Origin: Dichetophora obliterata
Taxonomy: Eukaryota > Arthropoda > Insecta > Diptera > Sciomyzidae
NCBI GenBank assembly: GCA_963920525.1
Contig: OY986437.1
Span: forward strand, 57,493,330 to 57,557,329
Length of the DNA stretch: 64,000 bases
Direction: 5' to 3'
The position numbers and the translations under genes were made by a program. This document shows, in pieces, positions 35,101-50,100 of the stretch. Positions within the stretch are counted from its first letter, which is position 1, and each line of letters starts with the position of its first letter. The notes under the pieces were generated by a model. It was given only the letters and a program-made list of their open reading frames with translations. It made no database searches and was not told where the DNA came from.

Positions 35101-38100
35101 ACTATTGTTATGGCAGAGGATTTAGAATTTGTGTACAATACGCGCTTGCGTACAGGCAGCCTTACTGATAATTTCCAACAACAACTATCACGTTACAGTG
35201 TGATTTCGCACTTCACACAGAAACAGACGAAGAACTAGATTTATTTGAAGACCAAAGCGGTGAAAACACAGATTTTGTGCCCAAAGATGACTCCTCTGAC
35301 ATTGAATATGAATTGGAAATTGAAGCAAATGAAATATTCGACAGCGATGCAGAATCCGAAGAAGAAAGTGAGAATGCACCAACTCAAGCTGCAGACGGTT
35401 TTTTGCTTGGAAAAGATGGTACCAAGTGGAGTACAGCTGAACCCGCTACATTGAGATTCCGCCAGCACAACATCATGCGTTTCAGAGGTGGACCAAAAAC
35501 AAACCTGATCACTTCGCTACACGCAAAGTTACACGCAAATGGAACGCAGAACATGCAAACTGCACACCACGAGTATGGGTTGATATGAAAAGTGTTGAGC
35601 TTGACGCTTATATTGGAATACTATTGGCTTTTGGTGTCAGTCATAATACTATGCAGCTCTTAAGATTGATGTGTCAAACTGATGCACTTCCAATATTCCG
35701 TGCAGCCATGTCATATACACGATTTGTTACTTTGATGCGCTGTATTCGATTTGGCAATAGTCGTACGCGCGCATTTCGTCAACAAACCGGCAAAGCTGCT
35801 CCCATTCGCGACATATGGAACTTCTTGAATAACAATCTTGCCAGTAATCTTGAACCATACGAAAGTGTAATCATCGATGAGCAGCTATTTCCATACCGTC
35901 GGCACACAAAGTTCACGCAATACATCTCATCAAAGCCCGCAAAGTATGGCATGAAAGTATGGTGGGCATGCGATGCGAAAACAAAATATCCGTTGCAAGG
36001 AAAACTGTACACTGGTAAAGAGGGAGACCAACGAAAGACAAACCAAGGCGAAAATGTGCTTATGAGTTTGGCTAATCGATACGTATTGTCTATGGCAGAA
36101 CTATTATTGCTGATAATTTCTTTACAACATTAGACGCTGCTAAACGTCTTTCATCGATTGGACTAGCATTCGTCGGAACCATTAGATCCAACAAAAGGTG
36201 TCTTCCCAAAAAAGTGAAAAAAGACAGCAAACGGCCAGTGCTAACATCTGTGTTCGGTTTCTATGATAACCTTGTACCACTGTGCAGCTACGTTCCAAAG
36301 AAGAACAAAGCAGTAAATCTACTATCCACTGTGCACTCACTACACCGAGTAAGTTGAAGGCGTAGCAAAAAAACCGGAAGTTATATTATTTTACAATTCA
36401 ACAAAGGCCGGCGTTGATACAATGGACCAAATGGTAGCGCATTACTCCACAAAATGGTCAACGAGACGTTGGCCACTAGCTTTTTTTTGCAACATGATAG
36501 ATGTCATGGGATTAGCCGCTTACATCATATGCAATGAAAATACAGAAGGAACCAGAAAAGAGAAGCGACGAATGTTCTTGAACACGCTGAGTAAACAATT
36601 GGTGCTTGCTAATACTGAAAATCGCATGAACAACAACCATATTTTGGGACAACATTCAACCCGTTTGGCTATTGAATCTTTCTTTGGAAGGTCGTTGAAT
36701 ATTCCCAGCAACATGCTGCCTAACCAACAAAGCGGACCTAGTACACTGAATTCCAGAAAAGATTGCAGAATTTGTGCCACGCAAGACGAAAAGCTGTGTA
36801 GGAAGACACGTTTTTACTGCATCAAATGCACTAATCCTGTGTGCCAACAACTTTCTAAAGTTGATTATACTTGTTTTTCATGCATTCCACAAAATGAAAA
36901 AAAATTTGTACATTTAGGTAGTTACATATTTATATCAACAAATCAAAAAAAAAAGTCTTAAGACAAAAATAATAAACGAGCATACTTAAAAATTCAAAGT
37001 TACGGTACCCTTTTGCCATACAAATGCATAAAAACGTATAGGGGTCCGGCCAGGCATATGTGTTTGTTCGAAGGTTTCAGAATATGTGTTTGACGGGGGG
37101 TTAATATAGTTCAAATATTACAACGATATTTTATACCCTTGGAATCAATTCGATACTATGATGAATATTGTATTTAATTTCTAGGACATGCTGTATTATA
37201 TTTCAATAAAATTTTGTATTCAAATTCAAATACTACTATGAAATTTTATACTCTTTGGTATTAATTTGATATAATGGTCAATGTTATAATTAATTTTTAA
37301 TAAAAAATCAGGATTAAAAATTAATACGAACTGAGCCTTAACTTTCAATACATATTTTTATTAAAAATAATTTTTAATATTTGGCCAGAATTTAATTTTA
37401 AAATAATTTTGGTGTGGTCATATATGTAAGCCAACAAGTATTAAAATTTATTCCAATATTTCTAACCGTGTGAGCTTATGTCATGATGATTCCCCAAATA
37501 TTTCGACTCTACATACAGATAGCCATATAAAATATATAAAAGAAAAGTTCATTCACTTCATAAGAGAATTGGCGCAATGCTTATAAGAAAAGAGTAATCA
37601 CAATCAAGAAAATATAATAATTCAGATGGCAAATATAATTCAAAATAACCAATAACGTTGAAGGTATTTTAGAATACAAAGAAAAGGTAGAAAAAACTAT
37701 ACAAGTTTTTTAAATGAAGGCCAAATGAAGGTCAAATATCAAAAATCTAAATATATCAAGATTTTGATCTGATTTGGAAAAACTCAGTATGCCACCAAAT
37801 TCAACGACCCAAAATTAAGGTTATGTGTCTCGGAGTTTTTTGTGTTTTTTCAAAAGCTTAAAATTTACCCACAGTGTTATTTATAAAAGATTTTTATTTT
37901 TCAAAACACACTCATATTTGATTTAAATGTTTTATATCTGAAAGCATTCTGATTTGATTTTAGCCGATAAAATTTTTAAAAATATTGTCACAATATGTAC
38001 CTTATTTTGTTGGTGGGATTGTGCAATTATTATTGTTATTAATTTTTTTTTTGAGGGGCGGCGTTTTAATCTAGCGTACAGCGGCAATTTGGTTAATACG

Positions 38101-41100
38101 GCCCTGCCTAAGCTTAATTTTTTTCACACCCATATTCACTCCCGTCTGTATTTTCTTTTCAGACTTTTCAGTCGTTGAATCTTGGCAATATCAGTAAAAT
38201 ACCTCTAGAATTTTTCACAAAATTTCTTGCAAGCAAAATTAATTTCTGTATTTTTTATGACTCTCTCTCTCCCTCTCTCTGCTTTTTTTCTTACTACTTC
38301 GTATAAATCTATATCGTTGCTGCTGTCCAAAGTCCTCACAAAATTTATTGATGTTTCCATACATAATGCAATTTTTCCAAACTGCCGGAATTTGACACTT
38401 TTCGCATTTTCCTCAGCACACACTCATACAACTAAAGTCGTTTTTGGCTTTACGGTTTCGGTTTTTTGTATTTTTATTTTTTGGTCTGGCTGTTCTTTTT
38501 CAATGGGTAAGAATTGGTTTCGTTTTTACCAACGTACTCATTTCAACTTCATAAAAATGAAATTTCTTAGAAAGAGAAGAAAAAAATTTTAAATGCAATC
38601 GATCATAAAAGTCTTGTATCGGAGGACGGTGCTGCCACCTGACGCCACCCACTTAAGCTGGCTATACATAAGCTGCAAGTGTTGCTGTCAATTTATGCTT
38701 GTTTTACTCAGTCATTTTAACGCCCACTCCTTCCCACAATCTGCATTCCCTCCGCCATCCTTCTCTTTCTACTACTTCGACTTATTAAGATAAATCGGTC
38801 CGAGGAGAGTTAAAATTCTAGAAATAAAAATCGAGCATTTATAAAGCTGCTAAAGTTGTTGCTTTAAAGCTGCTTTTCCTGCTAAGCAGCGCAACATTGT
38901 TTTGATGTTGTTGTTGTTGCATGTCTTTGTTGTCGTTGCACCTACCTGTTTTGTGGGTTGCATTGTTTTTATTGTCCTACACGTTCCACTCTTCTATTTT
39001 ATATTTTTTCATTTTGCTATCCTCAACGTTTTTGTTTTCTTTCATCTCTTCTCGTCTATTGTTTATAGCCCAACGACTGGATAAGGAATTTTGTGGGCAA
39101 TTTGGACTCATGCTGCCAGATGCGACTCTACTGCCCGAGGCTAACGTTTTATTTTCCAATTTACAGGTGAGTGCATTTTAGTCGATGGCGCTGCCATCTA
39201 GTTTCAGGGGCGACCAAAGCTGTGCAGTGCAAAAAAATACATCATGTGACAAGGTTTTGCCGATATTTCATGGCTTTCTTTAATATTTGTTTTTGGCCGT
39301 TAGCAAACTAAAACGAATAAAAAAAAACCACACAAATGGACAACACTTTGAATACAATGTTGTAAGATTTATGACGACTTTTTAATGCTGTACGTGAAAC
39401 ATGAAGAATATTGCGAAAATTTGGCAACACTGTTGAGTGGAGTGAGTGGCGGGCGTGTACCATGCTTTGTACCAGGTGCCATTTTAATGTTGGGAATTTT
39501 ATGCGCTACTTTGTGAAAGAACATATTTAATTGTTTCGCAAAAATGTTGATATCTGAAATTGAGAAAAGATTTATTGGTACATAAAAATAGAGAGTGAAC
39601 ACCTTCGAGCACAAACTTGTTCTATCCTATTTTTCTATGCTTTACGTTTAATGTACCTACCATTATTAAAATTGTTGAACTTATTTAATGTCATTTGTTT
39701 ATTCCTTATGAAGTTTTTATGAACATTGATATGTGTTTATGGCATAGTCTTGCCACACACAGGTTTCTTGCCCGGAGTCAAAGGAAATTTTACCTTTTTG
39801 CTGTACTCTGTGTTTTGAATAATTTCTATTTGTTTTTCATATCATTGTTTTGTTTAAAAATAACATTACTTATTTTGATTTTATATCTGCAAAACATACA
39901 CATTATGAAATCAGTGTTTGAGGAGGTGGCAGAGGAAAAAAGGGGGCTTAGGGCTCAATTGTGTGTGAGAAGAAACAATAATAACAAATATAATTAATTT
40001 TTGAAATATATTTAACCAGCTTCACAATTTTCCATCGTAGGTTTTTATTGCAAAAATGTACACTGAGAAAAAAGTAAGTAAAACCAAAGAAGCCGCACTT
40101 TGCTGCAAGGACTTTTGTTGGTTAAATCATACCCAAAGACAAAACATCTTTGTGACAAAGACGAAATTTATTGAATTAACACAGGCGCGTAGTTAGAAAG
40201 GATATTTTTTTTCTATGCGAACAAATATTTTTTTTTTGCTGTACAATAATGCTATGTTCACACTGAGAGCTAAATGTGCATTTAGAGTATTAACTATATA
40301 TATTTGTCCCTGTTACTCCTACAACGAGTAAAGGGCCGTTCGTAAATGTGGATTTCGTAAATGCGCATTTAGCTCTCAGTGAACATAGCATAAAAGAGTA
40401 TACTTAAATATTAAAATTTGTACATTTTTGTTTTTATTATCATTAACAGAAAATTATGTACGAGTAATATGCAAAAAAAAAAAAATACAAGCAACGAAAA
40501 ACGAATTTCAATAAAAGTATTTCGGTGAAGATAATGTCTTGAACAAAGCAAAGTAAAGTCTATGAATTTACTTACTTTTCCAGTCGCTCCTCAACAAAGA
40601 ATTTAAGCTTTTGTTTTGAAGACGCAGCATTTGCTTATTTGAAGATAAATTACTTTTCCCAAAGTTTTTGTCTTTGTTACAAAGATATTTCGTAAACATT
40701 TTTTTAAAGACTTTTTTTCTTTGATTTTACGAATTTATTTTCTCTCGGTTAATACGACATTTCCTATAAACTAAATATTTATTATAAAATTTAATTAATT
40801 TTAATTAAATTTTGAATGTAACTTTAAATTGTATTTAAGTAACCATACAAGTCACCATCTATAAATAGTTTTTTGGCAGAGTAAAGATATACAATAAAAA
40901 TGGACAAACATTTTCCCATTTGATGGATCTCGAACTTTAAATCAAAACGTGTGATATGCTAAATTTGTTGATCCAATACAACTCTTAAAGAAATGCTGTT
41001 TCAATTTTCAAAAAATTATTTAATCGAGTAATGTTATTGAATAAGAGTCCTTACATGCTTTCAAAATCTTTTATCTTAAAAATGGAAAAGAATACGAAAA

Positions 41101-44100
41101 AAGTAAGTCTCAAAAAAAATTATGTTTTCACTCATATATTTTTTTTAATATACGTTTCCGAAGCTTTCAAATTCGCCCTCAAAATTACTTTTAAACTTTA
41201 AACACTTAATAAATTACTTATAACTTAATTACTTATATACATGTACGAATCATATAAAAAAACAAACTAAACTAAAAATATAAAAATTTTTAATAAAACC
41301 TATTCATGTTATTTTTCAAAATACGGAAACTAAATAGAATCTAAATAAAGATTACACTTACATCCCTATTATGGCAAAGTAACAATTGTTACCCAATATT
41401 TTTAAGTGTTTGTTGTAATTTTTCTTTTTAAAACTAAAATAAATCTTCTAAAAAAGATCTTCCAATCTGATTCAGAAAATTTCAAACCTTTGCTGCCTGA
41501 CCAAAGATACTTTTTTTATTTGATTTTAACTCAAATTCAAATAACTGTCGAGTTATTCTTTATGTGATCCTAGTTTTCATGGTATCGTTGGAAAGATATT
41601 GACTTCTTCTATATATTCCTTAGAAAAATTTCTTAAATTTCATACCATTAAATCAATAATATATATAAAAAAAAAAAAAAAATCACATTCATAAAACGTG
41701 CAAATTAAGAAATTTTTTGTTGGCAACGCTATGTTTTTTTTCCCTCATTTTGACGACGGATTTGGAATCAGCAACCAATTTTTAGCTAGTGATACTTTTT
41801 TTCCTGAATTCCCACGAATGTGAAAAGTTTTAAGGTGGCAAAAAATAAAGTTATATGAGTTTTAGGTAAAATCAAATAAAAAAAGTCAAAAATTTTCATT
41901 TAAATTCGCAATATCTTCACTCACACTCTTAAAGGAGTAAAAAATAAATGTCCCATCAAAATAACCTGTTCTGTGGATGAATGGCTAATATCAGCAAGTA
42001 AAAAATAACGAGCGACGAGTGAAACCTCTTATAATATATACTGTTTGCATGAAGTTTGACACTTTTTACATAACTCGAAAATAAGCAACTCGTGTTTTTG
42101 TGTTTTTTGTTGCGCTGATGTAATTTTATGGTATAGATTCGAAAGGATTTTTCAAAGTGATCTAAGCCCTTATATTTAAGTGTTTTATTAAAAAAGGTAA
42201 GAATAACTCTCTATCTTATTACGTATTCAGATGAATCTTAACATAACTAAATAAGAGGGTTGTAAAAATATTAGTTAAAAATATGTTTAGAGGCAGTAGT
42301 AGAGTTATTGTTTTGATATTGTTTTCGGGACCTCTTATATATATTCCAGAAATTTCTTCTGAATATTGTTTCCGAAGAACCAGTGCTATGTTAAAAAAAA
42401 TCCTTTTAAAAAAAAAAATCGTCATAATATGCAGAATATGCAACACTTGCTTTTCACAACATCTTTCACTCGCTCTCACGCTTACTATATTTTTTTCGTA
42501 CCTAATTCAATAAAAGATAAATATATCGTTTTAAGAAAAGTAGACTTTTTATTTTTAAGAGAGGATTTGTTTTTATTGAAAAAAATATTTCGCATAGTTT
42601 ATGGTTTATCTACAATAGAGAAAAGTTGAAATTTTCTATAAATTTTTCTCTAAAAATGAGAATTTTTTAGTGCGAGAAAAATACTTACCATTGTTAGAGG
42701 CATTAAATATTTTTATTTCCCACAGGTGAAGAAATATTTACTCCAATATGTGAAAATTTATTCTAATTAAAGAAAATTTTATTTGAAATAGAGTAAAATT
42801 GCTATTATCGAAAATAGAGAAATTTTTATCACAAAAAGATGGGTGTTTTTTCATAGTTTAGTTGCATTGCCTCTGCGTAAACTTCAAGCTCCGAGCGATA
42901 TGTATTATTTTTGTTGTAATAAAAATTAAAGAATTATTTTTGCCTCAAAGGAATAAAAAAAATCGGGTGCTCAACAATATCTTAAATAAGGACCCCTAAG
43001 ATATATAGTTTATATATATACCTAGTCTGACCTTTGTACGGTCACGATTCGAACCTGATTCGGCCGCTGTTTGACACAGAAATCCTGCAAACAGCCGCTA
43101 TTCAACCCTTGTTTGGTCGAGATTACTTCAAAACGCACGCTAATTGACCCTGGTTTAGCCATTCTTAGTAACAAATTTTATTTCTACTCGAAAATGTATT
43201 TGAATTAAAAATTCTTAAAAAATGTTTTTTGAAAAATAAGAAAAAAATGATTGTGAAGTTTTTGAGTGTATAGCAAAGTTTTGTGAAAAATATTTTTGTA
43301 GAATCTTTGAACAAACCGCCTTCTTAACGGGTTTTTTGCGACCCTTTTCAAAAATGTTTAACACGGTTACTTTAAACGTAAGTAGTCGTAGATTATCCAA
43401 CATTTTCACTTCTCAATTTAAAGGATTTTTGGTCTGAACCTCTTAACTAACACTGCGATAGAACTTTTTAAAATTTACATATAATTGCATTTTTCTAATA
43501 GACACAAAAGTATACTGATATATGTATTTCGATATAAATAAAATTAATTTTTAATTTATTAATTTCGTATCCTGAAATCCTTTGAATTTCCACATTTTAC
43601 ACATAAATCAGCATCTATAATCATAGGCCAAAAGTTAATGCAATATGAAAAATTAATATGCTCGGCAATATGCAATATTTTAATACAACCGAATTAATGT
43701 GAAAACAATTTCCACTCAAGTGTACGCGAATCTTCATAAAGGATGAAAACAATATCTGAGACAGCAGTAGACAAAACAAAAAAAGAAAAAATCCTACCCA
43801 CTTTGACAATTTGCCGCGTGAAACATTTATTTCCATTAACGTTTTTAACTTGGCCACTCACGAAAGCAGCCGTCACATGTGACCGCGTGCATTAAAAGAA
43901 ACTTTTTATCAGACACTCACTCGATACCACGCCCTCTTGCATGCAATAGCAATCGAAAAATAAACAAACAAATTGGTGCCCAGTGCATGCAAACATTTAT
44001 TTTGCAGCGATTCTTGAAACATTTTTCATCTTTATTGAATATTTTTCATTTATTGCATTTGTGTGGTTTTTTTTCCCCCCTACTCTTTTTAATTCTTTTA

Positions 44101-47100
44101 TTGTTGTTCTTTTTGGTTTGCACACTCTTTATTGTTTCAACTGACGATATTTTCTTCCACACAACAACCACAACTACAAATATAACGACAACGGATATAA
44201 ACAAAAATAAAAAATCAGGCAACGCCAACGCGCGCATCCGGGGACGTTTACGCCATCGAAATAAAACCAAAACAAGGTTGGTTGCTACCAAGCGATGTCC
44301 ACGATTTATTTAGCATGAAGCCAACAACAACAACAGCGGTGGCGACAACAAGTACCACAACATGTGCGCGTAACAAAACGGCCACCAGGTGTCGTTACTG
44401 TGCCATGCAATATTTAAAGGTAAACATGCGAAAAAAACAAAGCAAAAAAAAAATAACTAAAATCTTTGTCGCAGCACAGCATGATTGCGACAAAAAATAT
44501 TGTCATATTTTTCATGTTCAACTTCTTTACAATGCATATTCTATGTTTTAATGAAAAATTTTTTCTTAAACTTTCATCTTCCCAACAAATATACAGTTGA
44601 AGCGGCATAAAATCAGCACACGAAGTCTTTATTGCCCCATCGAGCTTTTTTCCGGGTGAGTGAAGTTCGCGTAATTCCATAACTTGGCGTTTATTTGAAA
44701 ATTCCTACTCGTAGTTCATGTCACTCACATTTCTATAAATAAAAGAAAACGCAATCAGAAGTAGAAAATTTCAAATTCATAAAACATCACACAGAAAATA
44801 TAAAAAATATAAAAAAAAATATATCCTAGCATGATATTTAACTGTTTTGCTCATATCTCCTTTATTGTAATTATTCCATTAAAACACTTCTTAACTAAAA
44901 TTTTTTAAGTCAATTCTGTGTTGATGAGCAAAAACAGCTTAAGTCTTATTTCAAAGTTTCCAGAAATCTTGCTTCAAAGTTTTCAATCGCAATATAAGTT
45001 ATATGAAAGGGCCTTTTGTTTGCGTCATATCTTTGGCTAAGGTCATGTTAGTAGTTCTAGATTTTGTGTGTTCCGTATGATATGATACGTGGAACACAAC
45101 TATGTATATCAATAACTCAGTTCTGTCTTAAATCGACTTAAGCTATTATTGCTTATCGACACAGAATTGAGACCCATCGAATGGCTAACTCAGAAACTCA
45201 AAATTTTAGCATAGCATGTTGTCAATGCTAACGTGAGGTGTTTAGTTATAAAAAAACTTATATTCATTTTTTTGAAAAAGTTAAAAATTGCGATCAAGTT
45301 AACATTTCTCAAAAATAAGAAAATGCATATAGGCGAACCTCCCTCAAGCGGACACATATGTCTGTTGAACGGACGCGAACCTCTGTTGGACGGACGCGAA
45401 CCTCTCTCAAGCGGACACGAGCGAGAAAAGTAACTCACAAAATGTGTGTAAACATACAGAAATTAAATTGAGGATTTCCCTCACAAAGCGCCTTGCTTGT
45501 TATTTTTTCATTTGCCTTGCCATCGCTTAACTGAGCTATAGAACGTTGCAGTGAATAGACATACGAGATCAGAGATAAAGAGATGGGAAACTCCGTTGGA
45601 GAGGGATAGCACTGTGCTCGATTTTACGTTAAATTGGCTCCAATACAAGCACAAAATATTTATATGTGGTTGTAAAATCAACGGAAAACAACCCTGGCTT
45701 TTGGTAGATTTAAGAATTTCACCAGTTACGTTTGAGGTCCGATAACTGTAAAACTGCATATTATTGAAACAAAATGGGTAACAAAATGTATACCACAAAA
45801 GACTTCAGAAAAGCAATGGAAAACATCCCTGAATCATCATGGTGAAATTATCTTAGAATAATTACACCATAGGAATAAGTCCAAGCAGTGTTGCCGTTAG
45901 GAAAAATTTATGGATACTTTTTTAAGCCTCATATGTTTTATTTGCAAGAATATAAAAAAGTAGGCATTTCTTTACATTCGACAAAAACGTTAAGAAAAAT
46001 GATGATATTGAGACTTTTTTGGACAGTACTTTTTTTATCAAAAAATGCATTAATGCAACCTCTTTACAAAGAACTTTATAATTTTCTGATAAATATATTA
46101 AGTCTGCCTCATAGCACAGCTGCTGTTGAATGAAATTTTTTTAATTTAAAGATTACTATAAACGATACGACTAGTAGATTTTTTGGGGAATTGGTAAAAG
46201 TATATTGTTTTGCAAAATACTTAACACGAATAATTTTTAAATTTAATATAAATAAAGGGCCATTTTATTTCTATTACATTAAACTGAATAAGCTATTAAA
46301 TAACTTTTTTTATGAATTTATATATTATTTTGTATCATAGCTGTTAAATAATTACTGCTAATCGTATTCATTAGCAATTCGATTATTTTTTTAAAAATGT
46401 GAAATAATTGATTAAGTAGAATTCTTTTATGTTTGTAATCGTAATATTATAATAACAATCACAAAATAATTACGATTACTTCAGATGACGAAAATAATCG
46501 AAACTAATTAAAAGTAATCAAGAAAAATAATCCGACTACTTTTAGAAATTATGTTTAATTCTTTTTGATTATATAAAAAATTTCAGTCTAAGTTACTAAA
46601 AATACTAAAAATTAAATTTTTTTGATAAACAAACAAAGATATGTTTAATTATTAAACAAAGATTTTAAAAAATAAGAACAAAAAATGCATTACAACATTT
46701 GCTCCGTTAATTTTGTCAAGCACTTTTTTCTTCTTTCTTGTTTTTTTAAAATCTTTTTTAATAATTGTATACATACATATATGTTTATTTATGAATAAAA
46801 TTTTACAAAATATTCCGTACTTTAGAATAAAATTATTATATAATCAAACAGAATCAAAATAGTAGTAGTACTTTATTGAGTCTTTAATTAATCGATATTA
46901 CAAAATATATAGATATAAATACTTTCTTATTTCTTACAGCCGCTAATGCTGTAATGGTCTGGTCTGTTACACTATTAACTAAATTAATAATTGAAAGCCA
47001 CTTGGCTACAATATTATAACAGAATAATTTACTCCTGCTATAGGAGTATTTTAACATTTGCTTTTGACGATTGTCCTAAAAACATATTAGTGAAAGAGAC

Positions 47101-50100
47101 AACAACAGCTTGTATACGGCGAGACATATACAAGCACTAAAAATACTATATACAATGACGTGTTACTTTCATATATACAATAGGCTAGAGTGGAAACGGG
47201 AAATATAGATAAATAAATGCATACATTTTGATAAATTACATCAAATGCAGATTTTACGTTCGCATATAGAATTATAAAAATACGCAATCACTAAAAACAT
47301 AAAATATTAAATCATTAATGTTATGGTCACGATAATCACTAATAAAATTCAGCTGTTCAGTTGAATTCAATTGCAGCGGCTACATATATTGTACAGTTTG
47401 CTTCAACTCGTTTAGGATGTCGTCAAGTATTCTTTTTTTTATAAAAAATTCTATACAAGCCATGTTTAGCGATTTCAGTTAAAAATGACTGGTAGCACTT
47501 CACAACCTCACCGTTGAAATGATGCGAGTCGACCTCAGATAGAATCAAAAATAATTTCTAAAAGTAGTCGGATTAATTTTTCTTGTTTACTTTATATGCT
47601 TTTTGATTATTTTTTTAATTATAAGTAGTCGTAATTATTTTTTGATTGTATGTAACCGTTATCAATTATTTATCAAAAACATCTCCGTCAAGGATTATAT
47701 TATGATTACAATTATTTTTAAAATATAAAAATATAATGTAATTGTTTATTGACGTAATCGCAATTTAACAGCTATGTTTAATATATTGTTTTTTGTATAA
47801 ATATTAAACCTAAAAAATTAATGTAATAAACATAATTTATAAAAAATTTAAACGTAACACAAAATATAACAGACTGAAGTACTGAAATGAACATATGTTT
47901 AGTTTTAAGGCAGGCACCGGTTATCTTAAATTTTATCTTCCTTTTCTTTTAAATCTTTCAAAAGTATAGTTTTTGAAAATTTGCAGTTAAATTTTTGTAT
48001 GGATACTGACGTTAACTCCGCTTCTGCAGCCGTTTTAGCAGGTATCGAGCGCACAGCAGAAATATCCATACTCACTCTCTTTACACTCATTTATCTCAAA
48101 AATACTTTTTTTGGCAATGTATTGTAGCGAAAACAAAAGCTCTTCAGCTGAATCATCTGAAATTTTAATATGTCATTCATCTTGAGTTATTTCTGTGTTA
48201 TCTTGAGGGTACCTTTAGATTCGAATATCCTTCACACAGAATACATATCGAGAGTCACATCGTGTTTGGTAAAATATTATTAGTTAAAGTTTATATTTAC
48301 TTCTGCTTTAAGACATATGCCATTTTTCTTACAAAAATCTAAGCATTTTGAAATCGTTATTTTTACCTGTTTTTCTCAAAAAAACAACTTTGTCCTTGCT
48401 ACACGCAAGGAAGACATGTTTTTTTTCAAAATTTTTTTAGAGATCTTCACAACCCTATGCAACTTTTGAGACCTCTTAGAATGTGATTTTCGAAAAACAA
48501 TTCTAATTCGATACGCCCTATTTTTCCACATCATGTAAGTGAAAAAAAGTGATTTTGCATTCTGGGGTCTATTGTTTAGATATGGTGGATCTAGGGTAAT
48601 TTTTCTGCAGCAAGACCCTATATGTTTTTTTATGGGGATGATTTTTTACCAACACATAATATTACATTTCTAAATGGTTTGCAGAATATAGCTATGCTAA
48701 AATAAACAATTTTTAAAAAAATTTTAAAAGACAGGGGTGAAAAAGGGGGTACGGGAATGGAAGTATGAAACACAATATTTTATTAACTTATAACAAACAT
48801 CCTTGCCATTTACAAAAATCACGTACCACTTTTAGTTTTGACGATTCAAGTCGAAATCTCGTAGGAGAATTTTTTGAACTTGAATCACGGTTTCCTCAAA
48901 ATCCTGATGTGATGGAAAGATTTGGGTGCCATATTCGTGATAAAATGTCCGAAAATAATTGAAAACATTTGTCGATTTCTTACTCACGTTTTGGTGATAT
49001 TAATCTCATAAAATTCATGCGTGCAAAACGATTTTCATCAAACGAAGAGGTGATAGCATTGACAAAAGTGTATTTTGGAGAAAGGCCACTACAGCGATGG
49101 GATTCAAGACCGTTGGAAAAAGTGTATTGAGTTTCTGGGAGCATATACTAATAAAAACCACTATAAAAACCATTTAAAGCCATAAAGTGATGTTTTATGA
49201 TAAAGTGACGTGATGAACTGATAAAGTGTATTTAACTTTTCTCCCAAATCGCCTTTTAGTTTTTTTTAATCTTAAAATCAATAAAAATTAGATTTTTTCG
49301 AAAACGCGAGCCAATTTGAAAAGAACTGATAAGGCACTTGAATTTTTCACCCTTCAATTATATAGAAATGACTCCTATATCCTAAGGAACCAAATCCGTT
49401 TTTAGCCGTGCTATTACAATAGATGAATATTGGAAAAACTTACTTATTAAAAATCAAAAATTTAAAATAAATGATACAAAATAAAAAAATTATAACTTTA
49501 ACCTAAAACTTAAAAATTAAATTTTATCAAGTTAAAATTGAATTATTAACATTTTAAAAATCTTTTTTGTTTACTGACTTCCTTTCTTAGCATAACTCTA
49601 AAGATTTCTGACGATCTGAATATCGTTAACTGCTGAATCTTTATTTGCTGTTATTTTCTTAAATCATATAGTTTCCTCAACTTATTCTGAATCTTTTCTT
49701 CTTTTAGCTCGTAGTTTTTCTATCACTTCAACTCATTTATATCAATTTTCCAACATTTGCGTGTCCTGTCATTCTTTATTATCCCTCGAATTATTTGAAC
49801 TGGCCTTCATTTCTTTTTAATTTTTTTTATTTCTATCTGCTGCTTGCTCTGCTATTTCTTAGATTTTTTCCATCATGCATGCGTTCGTGCTTGAAATTCA
49901 ATTTTCTTTTGTTAGCCTAGCCCTTTGGGAGTTTTTAGTGCTTTTATGGCATTTCTTTTTTTTTCTCTTAATTTTCTTTATCTGTTTTTTTAAACGTCTC
50001 CATTCATGTTTTTTTTATGCAGTTTATCTTTTTGCATTCTTTTCATATGTTCATGCGATGGTGTGCGGCCTTGCAGTATACCGACGCGTATGTTTTCGGC

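Larger units (their letters stand above)
34455..37472. mobile_element. Possible inverted-repeat element split by piggyBac
   Basis: CACTGTTGGAATTCTTGGAA near 34455 resembles the reverse complement of 37440-37472 (CACACGGTTAGAAATATTGG). Both arms continue AATAAATTTTAAT. Without the piggyBac it would be about 515 bp. The boundaries and target duplication are uncertain. Confidence 0.45.

Noticed and set aside
43879..44313. Long + strand frame containing NITTTDINKNK as a separate gene
   Set aside because: It overlaps Ipk1 exon 4 in a different frame; the EIKPKQG frame is the real one.
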